The translations under genes were made by a program, and so were the position numbers. Of a stretch of DNA of 64,000 nucleotides, positions 46,401-57,630 are shown piece after piece. The notes beneath the pieces are model-generated. The model made no database searches, was not told where the DNA came from, and was given only the letters and a program-made list of their open reading frames with translations. The stretch's first letter is position 1, and each line of letters opens with the position of its first letter. The stretch comes from Heligmosomoides polygyrus polygyrus (Eukaryota; Nematoda; Chromadorea; Rhabditida; Heligmosomidae): contig OX377205.1 in the NCBI GenBank assembly GCA_947396885.1, forward strand, positions 24,291,407-24,355,406. The letters are read 5' to 3'.

Positions 46401-49400
46401 ATGCATGCTTTATGTAACTTTTCTTTATTTCGTGTACTCGATCAAGTAATTGACTATCGCCTATATCCAATTTAGGTTCGAGCATTGCATCCAAAATCGG
46501 ATCGCATTCATATCGGTGCCGATGAGGCATATCACATCGCAGAGGACGACAGGTGCCGAAATCGTCTGTCCCAGTTTGGAGAAGCCGATGAAAAGAGAGC
46601 GGTCGAGAAACTGAAGTTGACTCACATAGCCAAGTGCGTACCCTCTTCAATAGTGCTCACACCCAGTTCCTTCTATTAAGGGGGGGGGGGCAAAAGTAAT
46701 GAGACAAAACGAAAAAAAAATCTTTACCTCTTTATAACTCAATTACAACTCAACGATGCTCAGGAGTGTATTTGCCATTAAGGGCAAGGACTTTGCTGCC
46801 ATCGCTCAGCCAACTTCCCGATCCCATCCTTCCAGAACTGCTTGAGCCTGGTGTTGATCAACTGCTCGATATGGTTGTCAAGGACTGCTTGGGTTCTTGT
46901 GTCCCTTCCGACTAGGAAGTCCTGTAGGCTCAAGTAGTAGTGGTAGTTGCATGGAGAGATGTCCAGCGAATACGGTGGGTGAGGCATGTGAACGTAGCCC
47001 AGCTGGCCAAGCTTATCCGTGCTTACTTGTTCCCGATGGGGTGCGGCGTTGTCGAAGAGGAGAACCTTCTTGAAGCGCTGCAAATGAATAAGAGCGAATC
47101 GCCGGCCCATCTCCTCTATTTCGTTCACCATGGCCTTGGAGTTCATCGTAGTGCTCTTGGAAAACAGCTTCCGGTAAACCGATCCATGGGCGCAGATCCA
47201 AAAGCTCCAAAGGTGCTTCTCGTCGCGAGCATCTCGCCGAACGAAGATCGGTAACAATTCACCAGGCCTCACCCAGACTCGCTGCTTGGCAGGGTTAAGG
47301 TAGAAGACGTACTTCTCATCCTGCGTGAATATTGAGCCCAGGCTGCTCAGGGTTGGGAATTGGGGGAGATTTGCGCGACACAGGTCGACTCGTCAGACTG
47401 GGGTTTCGGCATGAGACAGGCTGGGGTTTTTGGCATGCTTCTGGAAAGGGCGGAAATGGTAACTTCTCAGATGGGCTTCAGTAAGTAGCATACAAACATA
47501 CAAATACAACAAGTACGAATCCAGACTCCAGCCACGAGATATATGGACACGGCATGGGGTGTCTCATTACTTTTGCCCCCCCCCCCCTAATATTAAAACA
47601 CCTCAGATTCAGTACTAGTGTGATTTAGGGTGGCCCGGTCAGCGCGTGTTTCTGGTTTCAAGGAGGTATTCGCGTGGAACGACATGTTCGATAAGTCGCT
47701 GGTGGAAGACATACGTGAGGCTGGACTCGGAGATTTGATAACGCCAGTCGTCTGGGGCTACAAGATCGACGTCACGGTGGAGGGTTATTTTCCAGCGAAT
47801 CTCTTCGAGCGACTTTCTCGAGTTAGTGGTGTCGAGGATTACTTTATGTCTACCCGAAGCAGTGTTCTTCATTTGAATCGATTAGTAGCATCTATTTTCA
47901 GGTTTTCTCCAAAGTCTACTTCGCAAGCGCATTCAAAGGTGCTCTGACGAAGGACGAGAAATACATCGCGACCGACCGCTATTTGCGTAACCATATGTCA
48001 TATGTAAAACTCTATCGAGAGAACAAGGAGGTAAGAGTTTTCTTAAGCACCTTTAACGAGATCCAAAAGAAAACGATGCACCAGTTGTACGGATAAACAG
48101 TATATTTAGACAATCTGTCCACTGACACCAAGCTTTGGCAGGTCGATTCGATAAAAAGCGTGGGTGTGCATCTTCGGCGGGTTCACTGTCACTTTTGTTA
48201 GTAGAAAGGGCATCATTCAGGGACCGCGCAGAGCGGGAGGCTTGTTGACAACTCGTCACCCTTACTATATTTACTGTTTGAACTTTCAAATCACCTTCTG
48301 GACTTCATCATTCGCTTTTCGATGCTTATCTCTGAGCCGTATCCTATGATATTCACCCTAAATGTAGTGAGAAAATGGATCTGCCTTGGAACCGTGGGAA
48401 AGTATAGTTTTTTTAGTAATTAGTTTCAAGTGGAGAAGTTCAGACTCGCGGAGAGTTCAGCAGTGTGCTTCATTTTTTTTTTCAATGAGCTGGGTTTCGT
48501 AAGTAGGAAAGCGAAAGGATATACACAATTTTCGTAAAATTGGCTGCTCTTCTAAGCAAGCTTGACGCTTTTAAAGTCAAACTATCTTATCTTCGAAATC
48601 AAAATGAGCTACTCACACTAAAACATAGACTCTTCGGGACGTTTAGAGAAAATATTGTTTAGGGTAGATTTAGTATGATTTCCTTTAAAATTTTTGATTC
48701 ATCTGTTTCTATGTGAGTATACTGTTCGAAATGTCATAAAATTTTTATTTTTCTCGAAAGAAATGAATTATAACTTATTTTAAAGCGCAGGAAGGTAGCA
48801 ATTTTTCTTATCTTGAAAGCAACAGCGATGTGAGGATATGTTTGTTTTCATTGCTGTTCTTGTTCCGTTTACGTTTTTTATACAGCACACAAATATTAAA
48901 TAAATTTTGCTATCAGAATAAATAAGTTTTGCTATCAGTCAAATAAAAATCGCAACGGTCTGGTCGAGTGCATGGCGCGATCTCTACTCACTGCATCATT
49001 TCTGTCTTTCTGCGCTTTAAAACAAATTATACTTATTATCTTCCCTAAAATGACAGTTTTGTAAGATTTCGATCAAGGCGTTCTCTTTCTGGGGAGCATG
49101 ATTTAAAATTTTATAAGCAAAGTCATACTAAATTTTCTTTGAACAGGCAGTTATTCTAATCATCTCAGAGACTCCCTTATCAGTCTGAAAAACTGTGGTC
49201 TTGATTTGGAAACGGTCAGATTGATTTATTATGAAAATATCATGCTTGTTTAGAAGAGTGTCTAATTTGATTTGAAAATAGCATTCATATTTTCCTTCGG
49301 CATAGAGGAGTAACTGTAGGAGGAAAGCAGTCTTTGAGAGTAAGAAAGACTACCTATAGTTGAAGGGGAAATTTGAGTGGTTGTCATAATATATGGTCGA

Positions 49401-52400
49401 TGGACCGTATCACTCTTGATCCACTCCTGTGCCCTTAGGTTTGGAAGAATCAGCTGACTTATCAATCCAAGTAAAATCGAGCATCGCATCAACTTTTCTA
49501 CCTTTGAATTTTCGAATCGCAGTAGAGGGCGCATAAGGATAAGGATACGGATAGCGTCTTTGGTTCCCTTTGCGGACACATTCTACTTCTAGGAATTATT
49601 GTGGAAGGAACCTGAATGCGTATTAGGCCTAGGCAAAGTGACCTGTGGCAGTGAAGCGATGGACAAGTGTCCAGTGTTCTATAATTCCCCGTGATACACC
49701 ATTCCCAGACGAGAGGAGTTACGCAGTCAGTTGGTGCAGCTAGCCATTAAAATTATCTGTGAAGAGCTTTAAAGCGATATTGGCAATATTGCTTCATTAT
49801 CGCTAACCAACGGACTGATCAGTTCGGTTTACCAGTTTCAAGTCAGATTGAACAATTTTTAATGCAGCCGGATACTTCTCAAACCGAACCACACATCTTC
49901 CAAATCAAAACTAGCCACTTCCACAATTTAAACTAGACACCTTGTAAGAAACTCAGAATAATTCTTGGAGAAATTGATTGGAAAAGAGGAGAAGTTTGCT
50001 AATACCTTCTTCGTCGCGAACGTCGCTATTTTCATTTCGTCGGTACTGTAAACGCTGTTTATTCAAAACAGTGAAGTGAAGATGTGTCTCATCGTTCTCT
50101 ACAATTGTTTCTGTTTTAACGTCTACTAGTAACTCCACTCAATTCGTACGCAATCTGTCATTTAACAGACTCAAAAATTGCAGTTTTTCTCTACCTATTT
50201 TTAAGTTAGTGATTCGACATGGAAAGCTTCTTACATCAGAATATGGATAAAGAATAAATTACTTCGTTACTCAATCCCTTTTGGGATGTGCCACGCATTC
50301 TACTTCTACATGATGTCGTGGAGGCGAGTTGAACCCGTGTTTGGCCATACAATGAATTGCGGTGGTTAGCCGATAAACAAGTCAGCGTTAGCCCTTCCTA
50401 GACAAGTATGGTACCAACTCACCGACCCCGGAGGGATGCACGGCTTGGTTGGTCTGGGTGGGAAATGTAAACCAGGAACCTGGTATCGGGTGCAGCGACA
50501 CACCTCCGATGGCGCTACACGTGCGCTTACAGCAGAACGCTACCAGCATTTGCACTTCGGCAAATTTTGATTGGTGTTTTCTCAGTGTTCTCCTTGAGTA
50601 TCACATTTCTTTGATAGTCTCCTCTTAGTGGTAGAAGGTAAACAAAAATCACAGAAGAACTATGTTCTAGACTTCAAAGCTTTATGCACCTTGTAATGAT
50701 AACTGAAGACTCGCGTTTTCAGGACTTGGATGGTCGTGTTGGTGGAATTATTGTGACTGGTTGGCAACGATACATGCACCATGCTCCACTGTGCGAGCTG
50801 TTGATGATCTCCATACCATCTCTTGTTTCGGACCTTGTGTATCTCGACAATGTCACCAGGGATCGCAACGAGATGTGGAAGCGCACACGGGTTAGTGATT
50901 GGTTGACTGCTCGTCTGGTGACGTCCAGGAAATCTGAGTTTACTATCGACACATTTGATAGCAGTTTCTTAGGGCCTGTTCGTACTTCGAGCGACTGGAG
51001 CGACAACAGTTCCAGTCGATTTAGTTGCGCTGTCGTCGAAGTATAACAGACCCTTACGAGCTACTTCTTTTGCGATGAAAGTTCTTTTTTTACAACATGG
51101 TACTATTGCAAAGATTTCCTGGGCGATGGCGGACTCAAGCGCCCGTCCCTCACTTTTAAAGTTTGGATGTTTCCACCTTTACGCTATCACCATCAGCGCT
51201 GTTCCAACAAGAGCAATGTTGACGATAGCCTTGTGTTAATGAACCAGCCCCAACCGTGATGTCGGTTGTTGGTATCACCAGGGAACCAGTTATGCTGAAG
51301 TTTTGTTAGCACTGATCTTCTTGAAACGTAAAGCTTTCTGAATCCTTCTTCGTAAAGGTCAACTGTTTGCACGACATGTGAAGAGAGGAAAGCGCTACCC
51401 AAGGCATCCACTGTGCATGTCCTCCTAAATAGTTCTATGTTTGAAGCGGCCGGGGAGCGGTCACAGTGACAGCTTGGCCCATCTATGCGAACTGTAAAAG
51501 CTATTAGCCTGGAGCAGTGAATCTGTGCCGAAGTTCTCTATCAGCCGCGAAGACAATTAGTTGGCGATTTCTACCGTTATGGTTGGGTTATGTGCTTATC
51601 TCCTTCTCAGCCAGAAGAGGTTCGTCTAATCTATCCGTGCCAAGAAATCTCTATTATTGTCTTTCGTTCTTTTTTCTTGCATTCTTTTGCATTTGGTTCC
51701 TTAAATGCTGACCTATATGTCGGACTTCACTCTGACTCAGTTTTCAGTTTTGTAGTGCCTCAGATGTATGGATCAGGGGTGTGCGTAAATGAAATTCGAA
51801 ATTTCGTAAAGCGTAAATCGTAAGAGGCACCTGAATTGTAGTGCAGTACAACTAAATTTTCTGAAGCTTTTTCTGCTAATATTAATCAGATGTGATTCAA
51901 TATTTATTTAACTGTTGTGCTATTTCCAGCTTAAGCTGAACAGTTTCTTACCAAGCTTCCTTTTTTCACGGCTTCTGGCTAGTAAAACATCTTTAAAGCC
52001 AAACTAAACACATTTTAGGAAGGTCAAAAAACTGAAAATTCAAAAACTATACTTAAGCGTATACATGACAGTCCAACAAAAAGCTTACATCGTTTGAATA
52101 TTCAGTAAATTCCTAATTTACTACCAATTTTTAGCTTGCGTATTAGTCTAGGAATTAGCAGAAACAACAGCGAAGAATTCGCTGTCAAAACTAAAAATTA
52201 AAAAATCGTTTCACCACTGACCAATGCGCCGGTTTCCTGCTTAAGCCTGCACTTGTAAGATTTCGAAAACTTTATAATATTGTTCTACTATTTAATAATT
52301 CCCTGCGCTCACTTAAGGCACCCTTCTCCAGCTGTGTTTCCTCTCCGAGAACCTGCAGCATCGTAAGCGGATTAGATAGGGTGAATACGATAAGCTCAAT

Positions 52401-55400
52401 CACGCCACCGAAATTGGAGATCAAGACTGTTAAAACCAATTCAACCCTTTCTTGGAATGCTACGCGCTCAGTTTTACCGCATTTTTATACCAATTTTTTG
52501 CCCTATAAGCACAATGCAAACCGATAGAGGCATTGATACACGTCGCGATGGTGAGCAGCATTAGGTGGGAGCGCGCCAGCCAATAATAACCAGAGCACAG
52601 ACCGAACATATGCCAGCCGATCAGGGCACCGACTGTACACGCCCCTTCTGAATGACATGCCGATTCAATGCGGTCTGATTGGATGGGGCGTTCCCATCTC
52701 ACAATGCTGCCCGTCTTCGCGACATTTACCGAGACATTAGTGGTATATCCTTTCAACACGAGTGTAGCAACGCTGTAGACCCCGCCTGCCGTCACGAATG
52801 ATGTTCGATCGTGGATTTGCGTCAATTCTGCTCGGTATAATTAGCATGTATCAAACAGAGTGACTCGACGTTATTACCAAACAGGACGTGGAGCTAGAAT
52901 ACTCGTCTCTCTTTCTCTAAGCAACTGCTTCCAATGTCCTTTTATGGGCTGAAATGGAACAACCTTCGGCAGTAGGAATGCGATGTGCCTTGCTAGCCCT
53001 GGACCGGAAATGTAGGAGCTCAGCCTCCTCAGCCTTCTAGACAGGAGCTTATTTTTGACATTGTATTGCACTTCTTTTTTTCTCTTGAACCTGTCCGGTT
53101 CCAAACGGCGGCCCTTACAGTGTTACAGAAATGTTTGTTGGCGAAGAGAAAAGTTGGGTTCGAGAAGCCTGTGAACAGGACGGTATTGTACAACACAGCA
53201 ACATATCAGATAATCAAAAATCAACTTTAAAGGGAAGTGGGAATAAGCTATAAGAGGGACCGTTAGAGTGGGCTCATCTTTATAACTCAGTTCATGTAAA
53301 TTTCATCATCAGTTGGTTGTTGATCACATATACGAAAGTTTACGATTTACGACACAAAATGTCTTAAATCGTAAATCGTAAAAAATCTGACAAAAATAGC
53401 CGTAAATCGTAAATCGTATTTACGCACACCCCTTGTATGGGTGCTTTCTTAGCTAGGTGTTGCCGCTAAAGGACTATCACAAAAAAAGAAATTCCATAAG
53501 AGTCAAAAAGTTGTTAAGTAATTATTATAATAAAACAAATATAAATGATAACTCCTAAAAATCTCAATTTTATTGTCAAACGATCCTATTGATTCGTCCT
53601 CGCGTCCACGCCTTCTCCTCCCCCAGCTGTCGCCTGGGATACGTACTAGTTCAATGAAGTCCTTGAAATGCAGGGCTCTCCCCGGTATGGTTCTGCCAGT
53701 TGCGTGCTGGGAGGGTCGTAGTTCTAGCATTTCGACGGCAAATTCAGTTAACTATTTTTTCAATTATTTATCGTCTGCTTATTTTTTCGGCTGTTTTTTT
53801 TTCTTCGTGACTTTATTTGGATCCTAGATATGTGCCCCCCCCCCCGCATCCAGGGAAGCTAAATTGCCATTCGTTTTCTGTTCCCTTTTCTTGGTGGTTA
53901 TTAGCTATTTTATATTTTTGTTACATAGCCAGTTTTACGCGTATTCTGTTCCCACTTAGCTGTGTATTGTTATTGGCAAGTACAATAAACAAGTAAACAA
54001 AATTGCGCTCATCTCCGCATTGTTCCTCCGTTCTTTGCTTCACGTCTGTGAAAGACGGCGCAGAACCCAGCCGTCCCCTCTCATCTACAAGGCTAATGCC
54101 TGTTTAGAACCCTCCTCTTTCTGAAAGCTCGGGCGCCCTGTCTGTTCGTCTCTTCCAGGCAACGCCGAGTGGAGGAACCGCTCAGGGGGAGCCGTACAGT
54201 CGATGTTTGATTGACTGATGCTTTCTATGGTATGCTGTAGACAATAGTAGTGAACGAACGTCTTTATGATGACAACGTATGTGAGCACACTGGAGATCTC
54301 GGCTGTAGAAACCGGCACGTTGATCAGCAGGGAGGCGGGGCGAGGACGTTGAGGGTGGCATCTGGCGTCGTCTGACGACGATACTTTCCTCGCTCCCATA
54401 TCGGGCATACTATGGACTTGCACCTCTTCCTTTCCTTTGTACATCTGTTAGCATCATAGCAAGAGTCGACGTAACACTGATAAAGGGATGGACCAAAAAA
54501 TAAATGTAATTTTAGTGTCGAAACAATTAACTGCTCATTTTCGAAGCGTTGACAGAGGGAGGTACAGGAGTTGGAGTTTGATCCTTACCAGATTCACTTA
54601 CGACCGCCGTCTTGTTAGGGATATTGAATTGGCACCAACCTCGGTTACTGGGTCGCCTTCGCTGTTTTCTTTAATATTGAGGGAACAACGCACTCGTGAA
54701 CAAGTGCACTTCGGAAGAGGGTGGTTCCCACGTGGCTCACTATCTCTTGAAATTCGTTGTAAAACAGAACCGGTTTGCGACCAAAACTCTAGCATCAGAC
54801 GGGATTCGATTCCGCACCCTCTGCTTGCCGGGCAGGATGGGACTGAGGTTAGAACAGCTTCTAACCTCCACCTCCACTCAACAGCCACTTGAGGCTTAAC
54901 CAAAATCGTTTGAACCGCGTTGATTTGTAGTGCTTCACAGTTTCTGCATGTTGAAGCATTGTTTAAATATCTAAAGAACCCTATAAAAATTTATCTACTC
55001 CCAGAAATATTGGATGCTTCTGGAAAGTCGAACGACTTGTCACAGTGGTTTTTCCATCGGTGAAGGTCGACGTGGAATAGACAGGCATTCTACTTCTACG
55101 AGCTACGAAAGCAATTTGAATGTGTGTTCATCTTATGCAGTCTAAGACTGTGGCCCGCCAAGCCCCAATTCATTGTGCTATCTTTAGGGAAGAAATTCAC
55201 CGAGGAGGGAAAGATAAACGATTTGTTTAACCTAGCTGGGGAAAAACAGGAATCAGTAGCTCGAGGCGGTGCCCCGGGCTGCGCTACACGATCCCATTAA
55301 TCGACAATTTTGCAGCATACCTGGTGGTCCAACTGTTACCGAATCCCTTTCCAGGAAGTACTACATTGTCCGCAACAAATGGATCCGACTCTGCTACCGG

Positions 55401-55864
55401 TGATATTTGGAAGCCAACCGTATCTGCCGCACAAGGATGCATTTTTGAAAGTCTGCGACTTCAAAGGCCACGAACTTTTCAAACTGGTGGGTTATGTGGC
55501 ACGATCTTGGAAGCAGGTGTTGTAGAAACAGTGCGATGTTGAAGATAATGGAAGATCTTCACGTGTTGGAATGGAAAGTGGAGCGGTTCAAGCTTTGGCG
55601 TAATATGACTTCGCCACTCAATACTGAAATAGACGAACTAGCTCTCAAGGTAGGTCGTTTGCAGAAAGTGAACTCATTTTGAGAGTTATTCTCCTAATCC
55701 GCCGATCTCAACTCGTTCAGCTGACGAAGGAGCTGAAGAAGTACTACTTTGCTGAGGACATCGCAGAGTTTCTAAGGACCAAAGTCCTTAGCCAAAAGGA
55801 AAAGCTGACTCGACGAGAGCTCGATGATCAAAGTGAAGTATCCGTGCAGATGGGTCATTCATAG
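37410..55864 (+). CDS. GH20 beta-N-acetylhexosaminidase, HEXD type, membrane-anchored
   Basis: Twelve coding exons join in frame to 520 aa: 37410-37574, 39909-40052, 40263-40313, 40407-40517, 45170-45232, 46476-46633, 47629-47821, 47902-48030, 50723-50890, 55355-55486, 55545-55649, 55721-55864 (TAG). HEXD-family landmarks are [41 protein letters not shown], the catalytic [12 protein letters not shown] (Asp194-Glu195), [28 protein letters not shown], and a C-terminal [11 protein letters not shown] block. In GH20 this Asp-Glu pair drives substrate-assisted hydrolysis of terminal GlcNAc/GalNAc. Residues 12-31 form a hydrophobic segment after an Arg-rich start (type II anchor), pointing to Golgi or secreted action. 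Caenorhabditis HEX-2 to HEX-5 belong to this subfamily, but which one corresponds cannot be told. Splicing at 55487-55544 was inferred from phase and is the least certain. Confidence 0.93.
38072..38314. repeat. Two-copy tandem repeat, period about 128 bp
   Basis: Unit 1 (about 38072-38198) and unit 2 (about 38200-38314) share gaccaatancgattgatg, cgatcgatacttcaaaaac and agattcgtgttca. The words aaaacgaacttcagattcgt resemble aaaacgaatgtcagattcgt in the interior of the 4.5-5.8 kb foldback element, so the repeats may be related. It lies in hexosaminidase intron 1. Confidence 0.75.
39420..39685. repeat. Rearranged SINE fragments
   Basis: A SINE head in reverse orientation (gaatggaaggcttggttgg, about 39428-39530) is followed by a 3' part in forward orientation (gtagagtgcgtggcacattccc, about 39645-39670). 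Either two partial insertions or an internal inversion. It lies in hexosaminidase intron 1. Confidence 0.45.
40890..42420 (-). mobile_element. CR1/jockey-like LINE, 5'-truncated reverse transcriptase
   Basis: In the minus sense: [14 protein letters not shown] (about 42300), then [18 protein letters not shown], then a frameshift/stop zone near 42000-42050 at the SGVPQG block. Next come [12 protein letters not shown] (the YADD active site), [35 protein letters not shown], and [14 protein letters not shown]. It ends in an AAATAAAT tract near 40890. It lacks endonuclease and ORF1. It sits in the 4.6-kb hexosaminidase intron 40518-45169. Several frame breaks mean it is inactive. Confidence 0.92.
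43025..43310 (+). repeat. tRNA-derived SINE copy
   Basis: gggagcgtgctgcgcagccgg head, gaatcttggtgcggatttcc B-box region, then body, gtaggatgtggggcgcatccc 3' part and CCTTTATCC tail. A short ATGTAT word flanks both ends (about 43021 and 43297), a weak candidate duplication. It lies in the hexosaminidase intron 40518-45169. Confidence 0.82.
43311..44403. other. Hexosaminidase intron sequence
   Basis: Open frames of 80-92 codons at 43614-43865 and 43998-44276 show no family features. Nothing else recognised. Confidence 0.4.
44458..44690. repeat. MULE-like foldback MITE, copy 1, nested
   Basis: Same family as 30915-31137: cgcgacaggaggtacaccc at one end, gggtgtacctcctgaccg at the other. Flanked by direct TCGAACCCG (44449-44457, 44691-44699), a 9-bp duplication made from the host element's B box. 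Contains a 14-G run (about 44491-44504). Confidence 0.85.
44819..44888 (+). repeat. tRNA-like sequence in the MITE right arm
   Basis: 70 nt that fold as a partial cloverleaf: 7-bp acceptor (GCGCCGG with CTGGCGC), perfect T arm (GCGGG-TTCGAGT-CCCGC), a weak anticodon stem around CCGGCAA, and C in place of the invariant T33. It reads as a tRNA-derived promoter or pseudo-tRNA, not a functional tRNA gene. Confidence 0.6.
45233..46475. other. Hexosaminidase intron 5
   Basis: Contains a GC-rich patch (about 45490-45610) and a weak match to the 4.5-5.8 kb foldback arm (about 45650-45760, ggagtggagattcttc). No gene recognised. Confidence 0.45.
46679..47587 (-). mobile_element. Mariner-like element, truncated, with poly-G termini
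   Basis: Terminal inverted repeats consist of an 11-12 base G run followed by CAAAAGTAATGAGACA, with TA at both flanks (46677-46678, 47588-47589). The minus strand encodes a transposase lacking the N-terminal [22 protein letters not shown] (first Asp), [11 protein letters not shown] (second Asp), [17 protein letters not shown]. The third catalytic position, expected as DYH, reads NYH. About 909 bp. It fills nearly all of the hexosaminidase intron 46634-47628. Deleted and active-site mutated, hence inactive. Confidence 0.9.
48031..50267. other. Hexosaminidase intron 8, repeat-rich
   Basis: AT-rich. tagatttagtatga...ttttaaaattt (about 48664-48700) recurs inverted at about 49095-49135, suggesting a decayed foldback element. 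A copy of the 22.5-kb repeat is at 48945-49030. A SINE 3'/body fragment (minus) lies at about 49565-49690 (acacattctacttctagg, gaatgcgtattaggcc). No gene recognised. Confidence 0.45.
50268..50525 (-). repeat. tRNA-derived SINE copy
   Basis: Reverse orientation: actcaatcccttttgggatg, gccacgcattctacttctac, ccgaccccggagggatg, aaccaggaacctggtatcgg, ending in the complement of the gtagcgc-type head. It lies in hexosaminidase intron 8. Confidence 0.85.
50891..54764. other. Hexosaminidase intron 9, left part
   Basis: Several open frames (52460-52825 minus, 121 codons with a hydrophobic stretch; 52874-53104 minus; 54085-54444 minus) lack recognised domains or splice partners. AAATCGTAAATCGT-type repeats occur at about 53340-53430, and a C run at about 53834-53844. 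A nested gene cannot be excluded but is not supported. Confidence 0.4.
54765..54890 (-). repeat. Fragment of the tRNA-like-ended MITE
   Basis: Starts CAGAACCGGTTTGCGACC and continues with the complement of a tRNA-like T arm and anticodon loop (gggattcgattccgcaccc, ctctgcttgccgggcagg), as in 44819-44918. Only one end was recognised. Confidence 0.6.
55075..55300 (-). repeat. tRNA-derived SINE, highly degenerate
   Basis: gcattctacttctacgagc, gaaattcaccgagg and ggcggtgccccgggctgcgctacacg occur in SINE order in reverse orientation. It ends just upstream of the exon at 55355. Confidence 0.45.
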
Positions 55865-57630
55865 TTCACATGTATTCCAGATGTATGTATATTGTTTTTT
55901 TTTTGTGTTGTATGTACATAGTTTGGTAGGTTTACTGGTATGTAGTTAATTAAGTGCGGCAGTGGGCGGTGGGGGGGGGAGAGCAGTGGCTTTCTCCGAA
56001 AAAGTGTACATTACTGTTGGAAGTAGATGTGAGTCGTCTCAAATGGCCTGAGATTTCCCAGGCATAGCTGCAGTTCTTGTCTTTCAATGAGCCGCTGCAG
56101 GACTGTCGTCGTGGCGATACTGCCGGCTGTTGTGTGAAGAAATCTGGGATTCAGATTGTTGACATCAACTGGTGATATCGCTGCTTAGCACAAGATTCCA
56201 TTCCCATGAAGGAGAGAACTCGCATACTGTACGCGTCACCGTAAAACCACAAACGACTGGATTGTGCAAATCACCAGAAGAACATCTGATGCTTATATTC
56301 GCGTAACGAAAGAAAGTTTTAGCGACGTTTCGAACAGGTTGTTCAACACTCTTTACTTTACTGTTGCCTTTCATTCGAGAGAGACTTGTGTGCAAGTAGT
56401 GGTGTTGCTCTACGGCGAAACTGCCTGTTAATGAGAAGGCATGCTTCACTGGTCTACATTCAGTGGCATCGAACCAATAGCAACTTTTCATTCTATTTCA
56501 TTGAGAATAAGCCTGTATCTCAACACGAGTTCCCGTTCTCATAAGCGCAGTGCTTACGCTACGTTCGCAGGACCAATAGTTAGTTGAATCAGCGCGAGGA
56601 ATCAATGTGGACAGTTCTGCTTCCTCGATGCGCGACGGCGACTGAAATTTGAACTCTGCCATCTGCTGTGCACTCGGCGGCATTGGTGTCTACCAATTTC
56701 ACGTTGAGCTGGATTCTTTTCAAGCCAAACTGGACACTTTTGGAATCGCCTTCCGAATCAACCTTCAAAAGTTAAACCGGTCAAGCTTTAAGAAGGTCGA
56801 AATTATTATTTTTTGATTCAACATTGTTTCGTCTGTATTTGAAATTAAAGGTACGATACCGAAACCATTGGTAAACTACTTGAATGGTGGCAAACTTCTT
56901 GTTCTTTCGTTTACAGAGGTTTTTTCAAATTTATTTCATGGCACAGAAAAGAAAAAATTTCCATGGGAATCGGACTTCATGCTGTAGCGTATAAACTCAT
57001 GACATAGCAGAAACAGTCGCTGCGAAAAGAAGCGCAACTTCTTGCTGTGCAGCTGCACGGAAACGGAATTTTTATCATCAGTCAAATATGGAATGCGGCG
57101 TACAGTAAGAGTGCATGGAGCACTCTTTTCATCCAACGCAAAGGGCAGCTTTTCTGCAACTTCGTGACGCCTCTATGACCACCAATAGAATTTTTGAAAC
57201 ATCCAAACGATGTGTTCACTTTCTGGGAACAGAGTATAAGCGCATAACTATTTTTTCTATGAACATCGGAACAAGTTTTTAAAATTTCTGAAATATTAAT
57301 TTGGCCTTCTATCTAGTTTATTTTAAAAGAGGTTTACATCAATTTGATGGTAATCAGTTTGGTTCTATATGTTTCCAGTTTGGTTTTAAAAGTGTCCCGT
57401 TTGATATGGAAACGGTATAAGGTCCACCCAACAAACAGCCTGGCTGTCTTCTGTCTGAAAGGTTGTCTACCTGACTGCCGCATCGTTCCCACTCGCTTCA
57501 GCTAGGTGCGACTATTTCTCATGGACTCTTTGCGCTTGTTCACGGTAGATCGCGGGGAACCTTGCTGCTACGATACGCTTTTTACTCCTGCCTTTCTAGA
57601 TTGTAGAGGATACCAAAGATCCCCTATATA
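55865..57630. other. Intergenic DNA downstream of the hexosaminidase gene
   Basis: Includes a GT-rich/G-run stretch (about 55955-55985). The word aaactggacacttttgg (about 56725) has an inverted relative, ttttaaaagtgtcccgtttg (about 57382), hinting at an old foldback element. Minus-strand frames at 56165-56491 and 56936-57136 have no recognised similarity. Confidence 0.4.

Noticed and set aside
52460..52825. 121-codon minus-strand frame with a hydrophobic stretch inside the hexosaminidase intron
   Set aside because: No recognisable family, no supporting splice partners and no codon pattern distinguishing it from other random frames in the same intron.
54488..54903. Opposing frames of 134 and 101 codons
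   Set aside because: Overlap each other and a fragment of the tRNA-like-ended MITE; no domain.
55316..55354. Using 55316 (tgcag) as the acceptor of the tenth hexosaminidase exon
   Set aside because: In frame and possible, but the tttccag acceptor at 55354 is stronger and gives an insertion-free match to the family. RNA evidence could reverse this.
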